A DNA stretch of 35,489 bases, from assembly GCA_964408435.1 (NCBI GenBank), contig CAYOZL010000020.1, positions 1 through 35,489 on the forward strand, read 5' to 3'. Below the pieces are notes generated by a model that searched no databases, was not told the DNA's origin, and saw nothing but the letters and a program-made list of their open reading frames with translations. The stretch comes from CAYOZL01 sp964408435. Lineage in GTDB: Bacteria; Bdellovibrionota_C; UBA2361; SZUA-149; CAYOZL01. Of the stretch, positions 1-7,174 are shown piece after piece. The stretch's first letter is position 1; each line of letters begins with the position of its first letter. Both the position numbers and the translations under genes were made by a program.

Positions 1-27
1 GCTTACGACTGAGTAAAAAGTTGTGAA

Positions 28-56
28 ATAGCTAAGGTTGATTAAGCCTTAGCTAT
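28..56 (-). terminator. Hairpin terminator after the 347-aa orphan gene
   Basis: A perfect 10-bp stem (28-37 with 47-56) with a 9-base loop lies just beyond the stop codon of the gene ending at 61. On the minus strand it is followed after a few bases by a short T-run, as expected for a factor-independent terminator. It closes block 1 on its left side. Confidence 0.7.
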
Positions 57-60
57 GTAA

Positions 61-1104
61 TTACGAAGTAGCTTCAGCAGCTTCAACCAGTGTATCGGAT
101 GTAGCAGCTTCCGCTTGAAGCAACCCTCCTGGAACACTGATCTCAAGTTGCGTTGCAACTGGTGAATGAAAACGATTGCCACCGCTTCCCATCCATGACG
201 CAAACGGATAACGAGTCCGTTTCTGATGCCGAGGCGTAGGTTCTCCAGGAGCAGGCTTGGCACCGCCAAACTGCTTTAGGAAACCCCCGTTACCTTTGCC
301 CGTTTTTTCCAAGACAAGATACTGGGCCCACAATCCGTGCTGTTCCTGATTAGGAACTGACACATTTACGAGCCTCTTCTTGAAATCTGGAAAACCCGGA
401 TTCACTTTCGAGAGTTCAACGGTCGCTCCATCTTCGATGGCGCTCACGTCGACAATCTCAAGCTTTGGGCGATCGTCCACCATCTCATTGCAGAGCAAGA
501 GACTTTCCTTGACTGTCACGTCCATCGGCTTTCCAGCGTCAGGAGTTGTCAAATGAAGACACGGCATGATGTCTCCAGGCGCCGGTACCCACTTAAAATA
601 CCGTCTCGCAACATCGGATGCCACTGGCCACTCCTCAAAAGAAGTTTCGCCGTCGACAAGGACCATTTTGCGGATCCATCGAGTTTTGCGCTCTTCCGTA
701 GCGCCACCACCAACTTGTGGCACTGGCATTCCTTTCAGAAAGCCACCGATCACGTTGACTACCACGCCACTGACTTTTCCTTCATGCTTACTAGAGCGTG
801 GAGGAGTCATTGCTGGAATGTACAGCACAGAAACAGCGAACGGAAAATAACCCGTTGCGTCGTCTCCCATCACGCACATCACGATACTTCGTGGGCGCGC
901 TTTACCTTCACGAAGCTCGTCAAGGCTGTTGACACCAGCAGCAACGTGAGCAGGAGCTAAATCGCCCCATGCTCGCGTATACTCCTTGTCTTTTTCTGCA
1001 CGACAGAAAAAACCACATGCCACGTATAGCATGTCTTTTTTTGTGACAGTTCCCAATTGAGGGAACTGAGAAAAAGTTTTGGTCTGAAGAGTTGAATTGG
1101 TCAT
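61..1104 (-). CDS. Orphan protein of unknown function, 347 aa
   Basis: Not recognised. The start is well supported: a strong Shine-Dalgarno AGGAGGTG lies 5-6 bases upstream of the ATG, whereas many host genes here have none. The protein is soluble, with no signal peptide or membrane segment. Its middle is rich in valine, glycine and proline, and the C-terminal third has a basic stretch (around residues 288-300, PRHQKRTRYPF) followed by a glycine-rich GSGGNRF segment and a small acidic/alanine tail. Base composition is less AT-rich than the host genes from 7,563 onward, which groups it with the helicase at 3,047-5,152 and the genes at 1,497, 2,548, 6,674 and 17,163. It is a single transcription unit between a hairpin terminator (28-56) and a structured upstream region. 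It could be a phage-, plasmid- or satellite-derived protein; no function is proposed. Confidence 0.85.
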   Translation of the reverse strand: MTNSTLQTKTFSQFPQLGTVTKKDMLYVACGFFCRAEKDKEYTRAWGDLAPAHVAAGVNSLDELREGKARPRSIVMCVMGDDATGYFPFAVSVLYIPAMTPPRSSKHEGKVSGVVVNVIGGFLKGMPVPQVGGGATEERKTRWIRKMVLVDGETSFEEWPVASDVARRYFKWVPAPGDIMPCLHLTTPDAGKPMDVTVKESLLLCNEMVDDRPKLEIVDVSAIEDGATVELSKVNPGFPDFKKRLVNVSVPNQEQHGLWAQYLVLEKTGKGNGGFLKQFGGAKPAPGEPTPRHQKRTRYPFASWMGSGGNRFHSPVATQLEISVPGGLLQAEAATSDTLVEAAEATS

Positions 1105-1496
1105 TTAACACCTCCTAAGGTATATGGGTTGACCACCCGGTGATAGATAAGTTGCGTGAAGCTCATGGCACTTATCAGAAATAAAATAAACAAAACTAGC
1201 CTTCATCTATGCTAAGAGAAGGGTCACGCATCGAAAAAAGCATAGTAGCTACTCTCGAGGCATGACCCATAGATAGATAAAAACAAAAAACATTAAAAAT
1301 TTATTGCAGCGTTTGCACCTCAAAAAAGCATTTAGCTTTTTAAAAGTGCAAGACTAATCTTCTACACAAAAAGGATAGAGTTTGGACTTCAAAAAATGAG
1401 GTCTCGACTTTATAGTTTTAGAACTTTGTTTTCGAGTTACAACCAATTCTTTTATAACCAAAACCCATATCCTTTCAAAAATTAATTTGACCACGA
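1105..1496. other. Gene-free interval dense in hairpins
   Basis: No reading frame is convincing here. The interval contains a nested structure (stem 1205-1210 with 1269-1274, then 1221-1226 with 1263-1268), a two-part hairpin (1313-1318 with 1346-1351 enclosing 1323-1329 with 1335-1341, 5-base loop) and a short hairpin (1385-1390 with 1398-1403) whose single G-U pair works only if the plus strand is transcribed. It is AT-rich between the helices. It must also contain the promoter of the 347-aa gene, which I cannot pinpoint. Confidence 0.5.
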
Positions 1497-2321
1497 CTAG
1501 AAGCAAAAATAAACAATGCCTGCACCAAAAAGCATTCCTAGCAAAGTCAAAATAATGACTCGCAAGAAGCTTACTCCTGTTTGTAAGCTCCTTTCGTTGC
1601 TTACAGGAGGAACAACTGTAGTAGGAGTTCCGGGGGGAGTAAGAGAGCGCTTAGTCTTGCAAGCGTCGCTCCTAGCTTTGGCAAAAGCCGCTCTGAATTG
1701 ACCAGGCATAGCTTTCCTTTTTGGCAACCCGTTAGCGTGCATCTCACGTCGAGCTACTTCTAAGACTTTACCCCAAGACTTTCTTGGAATACCTGTTGCA
1801 TCACATATCCTCTGCCATGCCTCTTTATCAGCATAGTTTGGATAATCACGAGAGTCCATCTCAACAAAGACTTGAACTCTTACTCTCTTTTTCTGAGCAA
1901 CAGTGAGGTTAATTTTACCTAGTCCAGCTTTTTTAGCATTACTGCCATTAGCTGGAATAGTTGCAGAACTAGCAGAACTACTAGTTCCACTTGAAGTTGC
2001 GGCACTTGTCGAACTACGAGAGGCTCCACTTGCTGCGCTACCAGGTCCAGCACTTGCTGAACTACTAGCTGCACTCCTACTAGAGTCAGGCAAGAAGAAA
2101 TCATCCAAACCTGAAGAACCAGATGAGGGGATACCCTTCAATGCAACAGAACTGCTTGAAGACTCAGGAGCTTTTTTCGGAGCAGTTACTGGATCAGCAA
2201 CTGCAGTAGTGGTAGAAGTTGTTGAGGTTTCTACCGGGTCTGCAGGTGGTTTAGTTGACTTGGTTTTCACCGTAGAGTCTTTAGAGCCACCTGTAGTTAA
2301 ACTGGAAATATCAAAAGGCAT
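1497..2321 (-). CDS. Ser/Ala-rich protein with C-terminal membrane anchor, 274 aa
   Basis: Not recognised as a known family. Three parts are visible. Residues 1-130 are low-complexity, rich in Ser, Ala, Thr and Gly with short acidic and basic patches, and probably disordered. Residues about 132-225 are a basic, probably folded segment (KKRVRVQVFVEMDSRDYPN onward, then WQRICDATGIPRKSWGKVLE). Residues about 248-274 are a hydrophobic helix reaching the C-terminus, so the protein should be tail-anchored. A GGAG Shine-Dalgarno lies 7 bases before the ATG. The folded part mentions an aromatic/basic pattern that could bind nucleic acid, but this is only an impression. Composition and signals match the other orphan genes of block 1. 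Confidence 0.8.
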   Translation of the reverse strand: MPFDISSLTTGGSKDSTVKTKSTKPPADPVETSTTSTTTAVADPVTAPKKAPESSSSSVALKGIPSSGSSGLDDFFLPDSSRSAASSSASAGPGSAASGASRSSTSAATSSGTSSSASSATIPANGSNAKKAGLGKINLTVAQKKRVRVQVFVEMDSRDYPNYADKEAWQRICDATGIPRKSWGKVLEVARREMHANGLPKRKAMPGQFRAAFAKARSDACKTKRSLTPPGTPTTVVPPVSNERSLQTGVSFLRVIILTLLGMLFGAGIVYFCF

Positions 2322-2475
2322 CTTTCAACTCCAAAATATACGGATTACGATTGAACCATAAACAAAGTCCAAACTCATATTAAATTTTCAAAGATCGTTA
2401 TATACTTATGAAGATTTGTTACAAATTTGTTGTCTAAGATATAGATAATCAAAAAAAATATAAAATATCGAGAAA

Positions 2476-2509
2476 CAACGGGCACTTACATTTCTGCAGT
2501 TACCCGTTG
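2476..2509 (-). terminator. Hairpin downstream of the helicase operon
   Basis: A 7-bp perfect stem (2476-2482 with 2503-2509) with a 20-base loop lies 39 bases past the stop of the 168-aa gene. On the minus strand a T-rich tract follows some 20 bases later. It is a plausible but imperfect terminator for the helicase operon. The rest of 2322-2547 is AT-rich and shows no gene. Confidence 0.45.
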
Positions 2510-2547
2510 AAAACCTCAATAAGAACCAAGAGTCCCATTCCTTACAA

Positions 2548-3054
2548 TTAGCTAACGCCGCATGCAAGAAAACTTTCTAGGTTTTCTTCTACTGCTAACC
2601 ACTCGGTTTGAGCATTTAAGAAACCGCGGTCCATTGACTGAACTGCGGTTGACCAAAAATGCTGTAGTTTCTTCATCTTCTTGCCATCTTTAAGTTTACC
2701 CGATACGGGGTCTGTTTGTTTGAGGCTGTTGATGAGAGAACGAAAACGAGCGATGTCCGAAGCAGAAGTAATTGTGCAACTTTGAAGCCACTCAATATCT
2801 TTTTGCTTAGGCCCTGTATTTTGCAGCTCAAAGGAATTGCCATCTACTGAGATAGTAAATGTACTGCCTTTAAGTCTTACAGAATTTGAACCAGATGTTA
2901 AGTGGCCAACGAGACCAAGAGAAGCAAGTGAAGCACTAGGACCTTGCGGTTCAGGTGTTTGCTCTTCAGCCTGCGGACTCTTTGACTCATTGTTTCCAGA
3001 CTGATCATTTTCAGACCCGTCCTTCAAAAAATCTTCGAAGCTATGGTTAGGCAC
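2548..3054 (-). CDS. Acidic partner protein of the helicase operon, 168 aa
   Basis: Not recognised. The start is GTG at 3054-3052, chosen because AAGGAGG lies 7 bases upstream; the gene overlaps the end of the helicase gene by 8 bases, so the two are translationally coupled and probably work together. Residues 1-45 are acidic, polar and likely disordered (rich in Ser, Glu, Gln, Pro). Residues about 50-168 look folded, with a beta-rich stretch (VRLKGSTFTISVDGNSFEL) followed by amphipathic helices around the segment KKMKKLQHFWSTAVQSMDRG. No signal peptide or membrane helix. A role as cofactor, adaptor or substrate-delivery subunit for the helicase is an inference from coupling alone. Confidence 0.85.
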   Translation of the reverse strand: MPNHSFEDFLKDGSENDQSGNNESKSPQAEEQTPEPQGPSASLASLGLVGHLTSGSNSVRLKGSTFTISVDGNSFELQNTGPKQKDIEWLQSCTITSASDIARFRSLINSLKQTDPVSGKLKDGKKMKKLQHFWSTAVQSMDRGFLNAQTEWLAVEENLESFLACGVS

Positions 3055-5152
3055 TTTGCACCTCCTTTCGGGTATCTACTCTCGAAATAATCTCAACCCA
3101 TTTTGTTTGCTCTACACGTAGAACAGCCGCAATGTGAATAAGATTTTCATCAATTGGTGCAGATTCTGCATCTTGATAAAGCCTAAGAGCAATGTGCTCT
3201 AGGTTACCATCAGTCAGCATAGAAATCGGCTTGTCGAGCATCTTTCCACCTCGAATTGCAAGTTCCACAAGTGGCTTTTGCTTAACCCAGGGAGAAAGAC
3301 CAAGAAGAATGTTGCTACTACCAGCAAGGAAAGGCCAAAGAGACTCTTCCCACCACTCGTCGATCGTACTCTTCTCAGTACCTAAATGCTCCATCAATGG
3401 CACGAGTCGACTCATTACGCGTTCAACATATTGAGCAAACTCTTTGGTATCCCACGAACAATGTCGACGTAAAACGCCAAGACCATGCATGACTACCTGC
3501 TTGACTTCTTCCTTAGAAAGCTCAACACCAGTCGATTCCAGATAGAAATGCGAAAGGTTATTGAGATACTCAGCATAGGTAAATTTACCAGCTAAGTAAT
3601 TAACTGAAATTTCAAATTCCATTGGATGGAATCCAAATCTTGCAGCTGCCTTTCCAGTTTTAGAAAGCTCAAGCTTCTCTTGATAGAACTTAGACCAAAT
3701 CAGTTGAAGCTCATCTCCCCCAGATTTCTCTGTAGGGTTATCTGAAAAGCTAAAAGCTTCCTCTAAGAAAGAAGCAACTTTCTCATCAGAAGTTTTTATA
3801 CCCCAAAGGGTAAAATCCTTCAAAAAGTTTTGGAAGTTCATTCGCAGTTGCTTACCAAAATAAGCTAGGCCGATAATGGTAGTGCCAAAGTTAAAGGCCC
3901 GACCCATCGAACGGTTCATTCGAGGGGCTTTGTATTTCATGTAAACCGAATTGAAAAGCTCCAACTCAGATTCACTAAATACTGGCACCCAAACTGTTCC
4001 CTGATGAGCTTCATGAGTCTCCATCGAACTTGAACGACCACAACGACAAGCAATTTGCCAGTACGTTGAAGTCTTCAAAGGTTTTTCAGTATCTGGGTCC
4101 CAAAGTCCGTAAAGTACAACATCCGTAAAAGGATGATCAGTACCACGAATGAGACTCAAACATGAAAAAACTGTCTTCAATAGACCCGCTGCTGAAAGCC
4201 GCTCGACCATTCGACAAAGCAAATGATCAAGACCACCGTGGTGCAAGCCTACTCCAAAAGGAAGACCCTTTTTCAACAAGAAGAAGTCGTGATTTTTCGC
4301 ACCACGCATCCTTTTTGCTTTTTTTGCAAGGTCTTCAATCTCTTCACCTTTTGACATCACTTTTTCAATGAGCCAATCGCACATTGAGCGAGTCGTGCGA
4401 CGACGAGGAGATTGAAAAAACACCTGAGTGTCTTTGTTTCCTTGCTTACGAAGGATGTCATAAATGACTTCCATCGCACGTGGACCAGGACCAATGACCT
4501 CACTTTTGATGGTTTTCATTAACTGACCGTTGATGTACACTTTTGTGTCACCTCCAACGCGCTTAAAAAAAACACCATAGTGAACTACGTCAATTGGACG
4601 AATGTTCGACTCAACAACTTCAGCACCTAACCACTTACAAACATCCTCGATGTCTGCTTCGTGAATCGTTCCTGTCATTGCCAAGATCTGAACTTCTGGA
4701 TGCAAGTACCGAATCAATGAAATTCCGAGCTGAAAGAACGGATTCATTTCGTCGATTTCATCAAGCACCAAGAGTGGACATACTTTTGCGAAGTTTTTGA
4801 TTGTCATTGCGTAAATGATCAATCGAAACATCGTAATGACACGATACTTCGCTTGTATGAACTGTTTGTGACGCAAGAAGTTAATGCCTGTTCCAATCAC
4901 GCACAAGTCTTTGCCAAACCTGGCAATTAAGGACAAGTAGTGTTGCCAACTCAAAGAGCGACCTTGCACTACAATGCAACCACCACCACGGAATTCCATG
5001 GCATCATGAGCTGCTCGAGTCTTACCAGCCCCCATAGGAGCAATAAGTAGGACATTGATAAGGCGAGTAACTGCCTCAAGTACGATTTTTTGGAAGTCGA
5101 ATGCCTCCATTCGAATCGACGGCTTTTTAGCCGATTTCTTTTTAGTGGCCAT
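3047..5152 (-). CDS. Ski2-like superfamily 2 helicase, 701 aa
   Basis: An ATP-dependent nucleic-acid helicase or translocase by motif content. Walker A APMGAGKT is at residues 38-45, the DEID box at 131-134 and the motif III MTGT at 159-162. Motif IV-like QVFFQS is near 243-248. HHGGL (304-308), followed by the RMVERL segment and RGTDHP (336-341), matches the motif IVa/V pattern of Ski2/Hel308-type enzymes. The motif VI equivalent QIACRCGR (366-373) keeps both arginines although a glycine and an alanine are replaced by cysteine. Residues 1-15 are a basic Lys-rich tail. Residues 400-701 are helical and unassigned, where Ski2 proteins have winged-helix and ratchet domains. GGAGG lies 7 bases before the ATG. 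It heads a two-gene operon with the 168-aa gene. It is less AT-rich than host genes and has no typical DNA-repair neighbours. RNA or DNA as substrate cannot be decided from sequence. Confidence 0.88.
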   Translation of the reverse strand: MATKKKSAKKPSIRMEAFDFQKIVLEAVTRLINVLLIAPMGAGKTRAAHDAMEFRGGGCIVVQGRSLSWQHYLSLIARFGKDLCVIGTGINFLRHKQFIQAKYRVITMFRLIIYAMTIKNFAKVCPLLVLDEIDEMNPFFQLGISLIRYLHPEVQILAMTGTIHEADIEDVCKWLGAEVVESNIRPIDVVHYGVFFKRVGGDTKVYINGQLMKTIKSEVIGPGPRAMEVIYDILRKQGNKDTQVFFQSPRRRTTRSMCDWLIEKVMSKGEEIEDLAKKAKRMRGAKNHDFFLLKKGLPFGVGLHHGGLDHLLCRMVERLSAAGLLKTVFSCLSLIRGTDHPFTDVVLYGLWDPDTEKPLKTSTYWQIACRCGRSSSMETHEAHQGTVWVPVFSESELELFNSVYMKYKAPRMNRSMGRAFNFGTTIIGLAYFGKQLRMNFQNFLKDFTLWGIKTSDEKVASFLEEAFSFSDNPTEKSGGDELQLIWSKFYQEKLELSKTGKAAARFGFHPMEFEISVNYLAGKFTYAEYLNNLSHFYLESTGVELSKEEVKQVVMHGLGVLRRHCSWDTKEFAQYVERVMSRLVPLMEHLGTEKSTIDEWWEESLWPFLAGSSNILLGLSPWVKQKPLVELAIRGGKMLDKPISMLTDGNLEHIALRLYQDAESAPIDENLIHIAAVLRVEQTKWVEIISRVDTRKEVQSA

Positions 5153-5191
5153 TATGGACCTCCAAAGAGGGTAAGGGAAATTTAAGGGACA

Positions 5192-5241
5192 TAAGTTAAC
5201 GCTTTGAAAGCTTATAAAGAAACTCTCAAAGCGTTAACTTA
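5192..5241 (-). promoter_or_regulatory. 19-bp leader hairpin of the helicase operon
   Basis: An almost perfect inverted repeat (5192-5210 with 5223-5241) lies 40 bases upstream of the helicase start. Sixteen outer pairs are perfect. The one irregular position is an A-C mismatch read on the plus strand but a G-U pair on the minus strand, so it is best formed in the helicase mRNA leader. No T-run follows it in the minus direction, so it is not a simple terminator. It could be a protein-binding or stability element, or a dyad operator. Confidence 0.6.
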
Positions 5242-5599
5242 AATATAACCTATTAAAATCATTATTGTTTCTCTTTAATACCTACAGCATTATAGAGAAA
5301 CAAATCTTCATGTAGTATATAAGAATGTTAAAGATCAAACATATTTATACAGTAGTTTGGTATGAAAGCAAATTACTGCTATATGTCACTATCTTGAGTT
5401 TATGATCAATAATATCATAATAGTGATGTGTTTTTTTAAATTTTTATATGAGTAGAGGCAATCAGCTTTCTATCTCAAACTGTGTGTTGAATTTTAATAT
5501 TAAAACTTGCAGTCTGGGATAGAGCAATATCAGGTTTTTTTAGATTTTTTTTATTCGTCGTTAATTAATTTTATTAAAAATTAATGCGATGGAATTTTG
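5242..5599. other. AT-rich interval with two large hairpins
   Basis: No gene is visible. Two structures stand out. One is nested: 5386-5391 with 5421-5426 enclosing 5400-5406 with 5414-5420. The other pairs 5470-5482 with 5510-5522 (one mismatch and one G-U that is valid only on the plus strand) and encloses a 14-bp palindrome at 5492-5505. The interval lies between the divergent helicase operon and the candidate structured RNA, so it should hold promoters for both; none is clear. Confidence 0.5.
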
Positions 5600-6560
5600 T
5601 GAAACTACTTTATAGAAGAGCAGTTTGGAGCAATATTTTATATTGTTGCAACTTGCTCTTCTACTTTGATGGACGTAGGTTGTCCAGGGAAGTAGTTCTT
5701 ATCACCTATTGGCAAACCAACCTTGATTAGCAAATTGTTTTTTAATGATCATGTACCTAATTAGATAAACCTTCGGGTTTTTCGAACAGGCTAAAGTCTT
5801 GACGCGACTTTAGGCAACTGCATTTGTTTCGCAGTTCTACTTTGATTTAAATTTCAACAAGCTATGATTGGTTGTGGTGTTTTAGAGATATTTTTTGGTG
5901 AAAGTTTTTTGTTTTGTCACACAGCGGTGCAAAACCACATAGTGGTTAACCTGCGGGTTCCCCTGTCACTGCACAATGATAAAATCTTTCTTTAGATTGT
6001 TCTAGGATGAACAATCACATAATCTATCGATATTACGCCTAGCTAGGGTGTTATTACGAAGGTGCGGACTACACTTTGTGGGTGAAATTCCTACGAGTGA
6101 CGAGATATCCAGATGTTTTCCGCATCTATACAAGGAGTAAAGTCGAATGGTTGACGTAAGAGATACCGAACGACTTGAAGATACTGCGCCCCAAGGCAAA
6201 GTATCGCTCCTACAAGTGGAAGGGTTAACTAACATCAAGTTACCTCTCATGGTTATCTTCTTGCTTACGCGAGAAGTAAGGTGGACCTTCCTACAGGACA
6301 CCGTAGCGTTTGAGTTTCTCCAGGGAAACAACGCGACCATGAAGAGAGGACTTCTAGTAGCCTTCCGCAAAGTGACTGAAACCCTTTTGGGTGGATGTTG
6401 CTTCGATTCACAAAGTTCCTGGTGCATTTTTCGGAATGTAGTACGGCGTGAATTGAAGCTGTTGGCGTCAAATATCTCAGTACTCAGTAATGAGTATGCT
6501 TACAGATAGCCATCATCTTAGCGAAAGGTTATTAGTTGCTCTAACCCTTCCATTTTAAAT
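5600..6560 (+). ncRNA. Candidate large structured non-coding RNA (family unknown)
   Basis: About twenty helices can be drawn by eye. A three-way junction has closing stem 5603-5610/5690-5697, a long arm 5613-5622/5654-5663 continuing into 5629-5636/5640-5647, and a small arm 5670-5674/5682-5686. Further helices are 5709-5712/5717-5720, a C(UUCG)G hairpin 5767-5780, 5791-5798/5806-5813, and 5816-5821/5831-5836. A second junction is closed by 5927-5931/5970-5974 with two hairpins inside. Others include 5995-6002/6009-6016, 6072-6099, 6140-6145/6171-6176, 6180-6185/6200-6205, the long-range 6248-6253/6336-6341 enclosing three hairpins, 6381-6392, 6423-6440, and 6473-6477/6504-6508 enclosing 6481-6485/6492-6496. 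G-U pairs at 5630-5646, 6080-6092 and 6424-6439 are valid only on the plus strand. It is more GC-rich than its flanks. Exact ends and promoter are uncertain. Size and style recall GOLLD/ROOL-type RNAs; no identity is claimed. Confidence 0.62.
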
Positions 6561-6673
6561 AATTTTTTTTCCAAATAACTTACAGAAAGCTGATTGCAGG
6601 ATAGGCGGTAGCTTATCCTTATTTTGACTCCTTAATTTGACTAGAATACGAACGACCAACTAGAAGGACTGGA

Positions 6674-7174
6674 CTAAAGACCTTCATAGTTTTTTGATTT
6701 TAGATTTTCTTGTTTCTGCGCGCGCATCTCCTTGGGCGTTCCACAACGATCAATCTCAGCTTCAAGCATCCACAACTCTGGCTTAGCATCTTCCTCAAGA
6801 AGCCAACCCTCTGGGAATGTAAGTCCTGACTGATCGAAATCAGCAGAACAGTCCATGAATTCGTTTGTAACAGGAGGCGTAGTGCTCTTGTTCTCAAATG
6901 AATCCACAAGTGGGTGAAAGATCAAAAATGCTTCAACAGCAACAAACGGTCTAGCGACTCGAAGAGTCAAGTTGCCGATCGTTATCGAAAGCACATTGTA
7001 GTAAGGATGACTACATTCTTCGTAGACACCCCATACTGTATTTTTTTGGATCTGACCTTGAGTGATTGCACTGAGCAAGCCAAGAAAGAACTTGGTTGCC
7101 GTTGTGTAATCCTGATGGTTTTGTGCATTAAGCGCATCGGTAATGTGCTTTTGCACTTGCTCTGAAGTGAGCAT
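6674..7174 (-). CDS. Orphan protein of unknown function, 166 aa
   Basis: Not recognised. I start it at the ATG at 7174 and not the in-frame ATG at 7189, because GGAGG lies 8 bases before 7174 while the upstream codon has no ribosome site; the sequence ATGGAGGAC is then the Shine-Dalgarno itself. The N-terminal 40 residues look like a helical hairpin (SEQVQKHITDALNAQNHQD, then a TATKFFLGLL helix). The middle is beta-rich (YYNVLSITIGNLTLRVARPF), and the C-terminal 30 residues are charged and helical, ending in a Lys/Gln/Glu-rich tail. No signal peptide or membrane segment. Composition and strong ribosome site group it with the other block 1 genes. It lies downstream of a candidate attenuator (7218-7242) and next to the 3' end of the candidate RNA, which is on the opposite strand. 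Confidence 0.82.
   Translation of the reverse strand: MLTSEQVQKHITDALNAQNHQDYTTATKFFLGLLSAITQGQIQKNTVWGVYEECSHPYYNVLSITIGNLTLRVARPFVAVEAFLIFHPLVDSFENKSTTPPVTNEFMDCSADFDQSGLTFPEGWLLEEDAKPELWMLEAEIDRCGTPKEMRAQKQENLKSKNYEGL

Noticed and set aside
553..960. Plus-strand frames opposite the 347-aa gene
   Set aside because: No ribosome sites and overlapped fully by a gene with a strong start signal and its own terminator.
1903..2361. A 152-codon plus-strand frame opposite the Ser/Ala-rich gene
   Set aside because: It is the mirror of a low-complexity coding sequence, giving a Leu/Ala/Val/Glu-rich product without a ribosome site.
6002..6427. A 141-codon minus-strand frame opposite the RNA candidate
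   Set aside because: No ribosome site, composition of a shadow frame (many Ser, Arg, Thr, Cys), and opposite to the strand supported by G-U pairs.
6147..6509. A 120-codon plus-strand frame with AAGGAG 9 bases upstream of its ATG
   Set aside because: It lies wholly inside the densely paired region and its product has an unusual composition with no recognisable folding pattern. Stems run across it without regard to codons. A real leader peptide or protein cannot be fully excluded.
6061..6560. Group II intron starting at GTGCGGAC with a GTGAAATTCC-type hairpin
   Set aside because: The 5' end resembles the GUGCG intron start, but I find no convincing domain V (AGC triad plus GAAA-capped 34-nt hairpin) and no reverse transcriptase gene.
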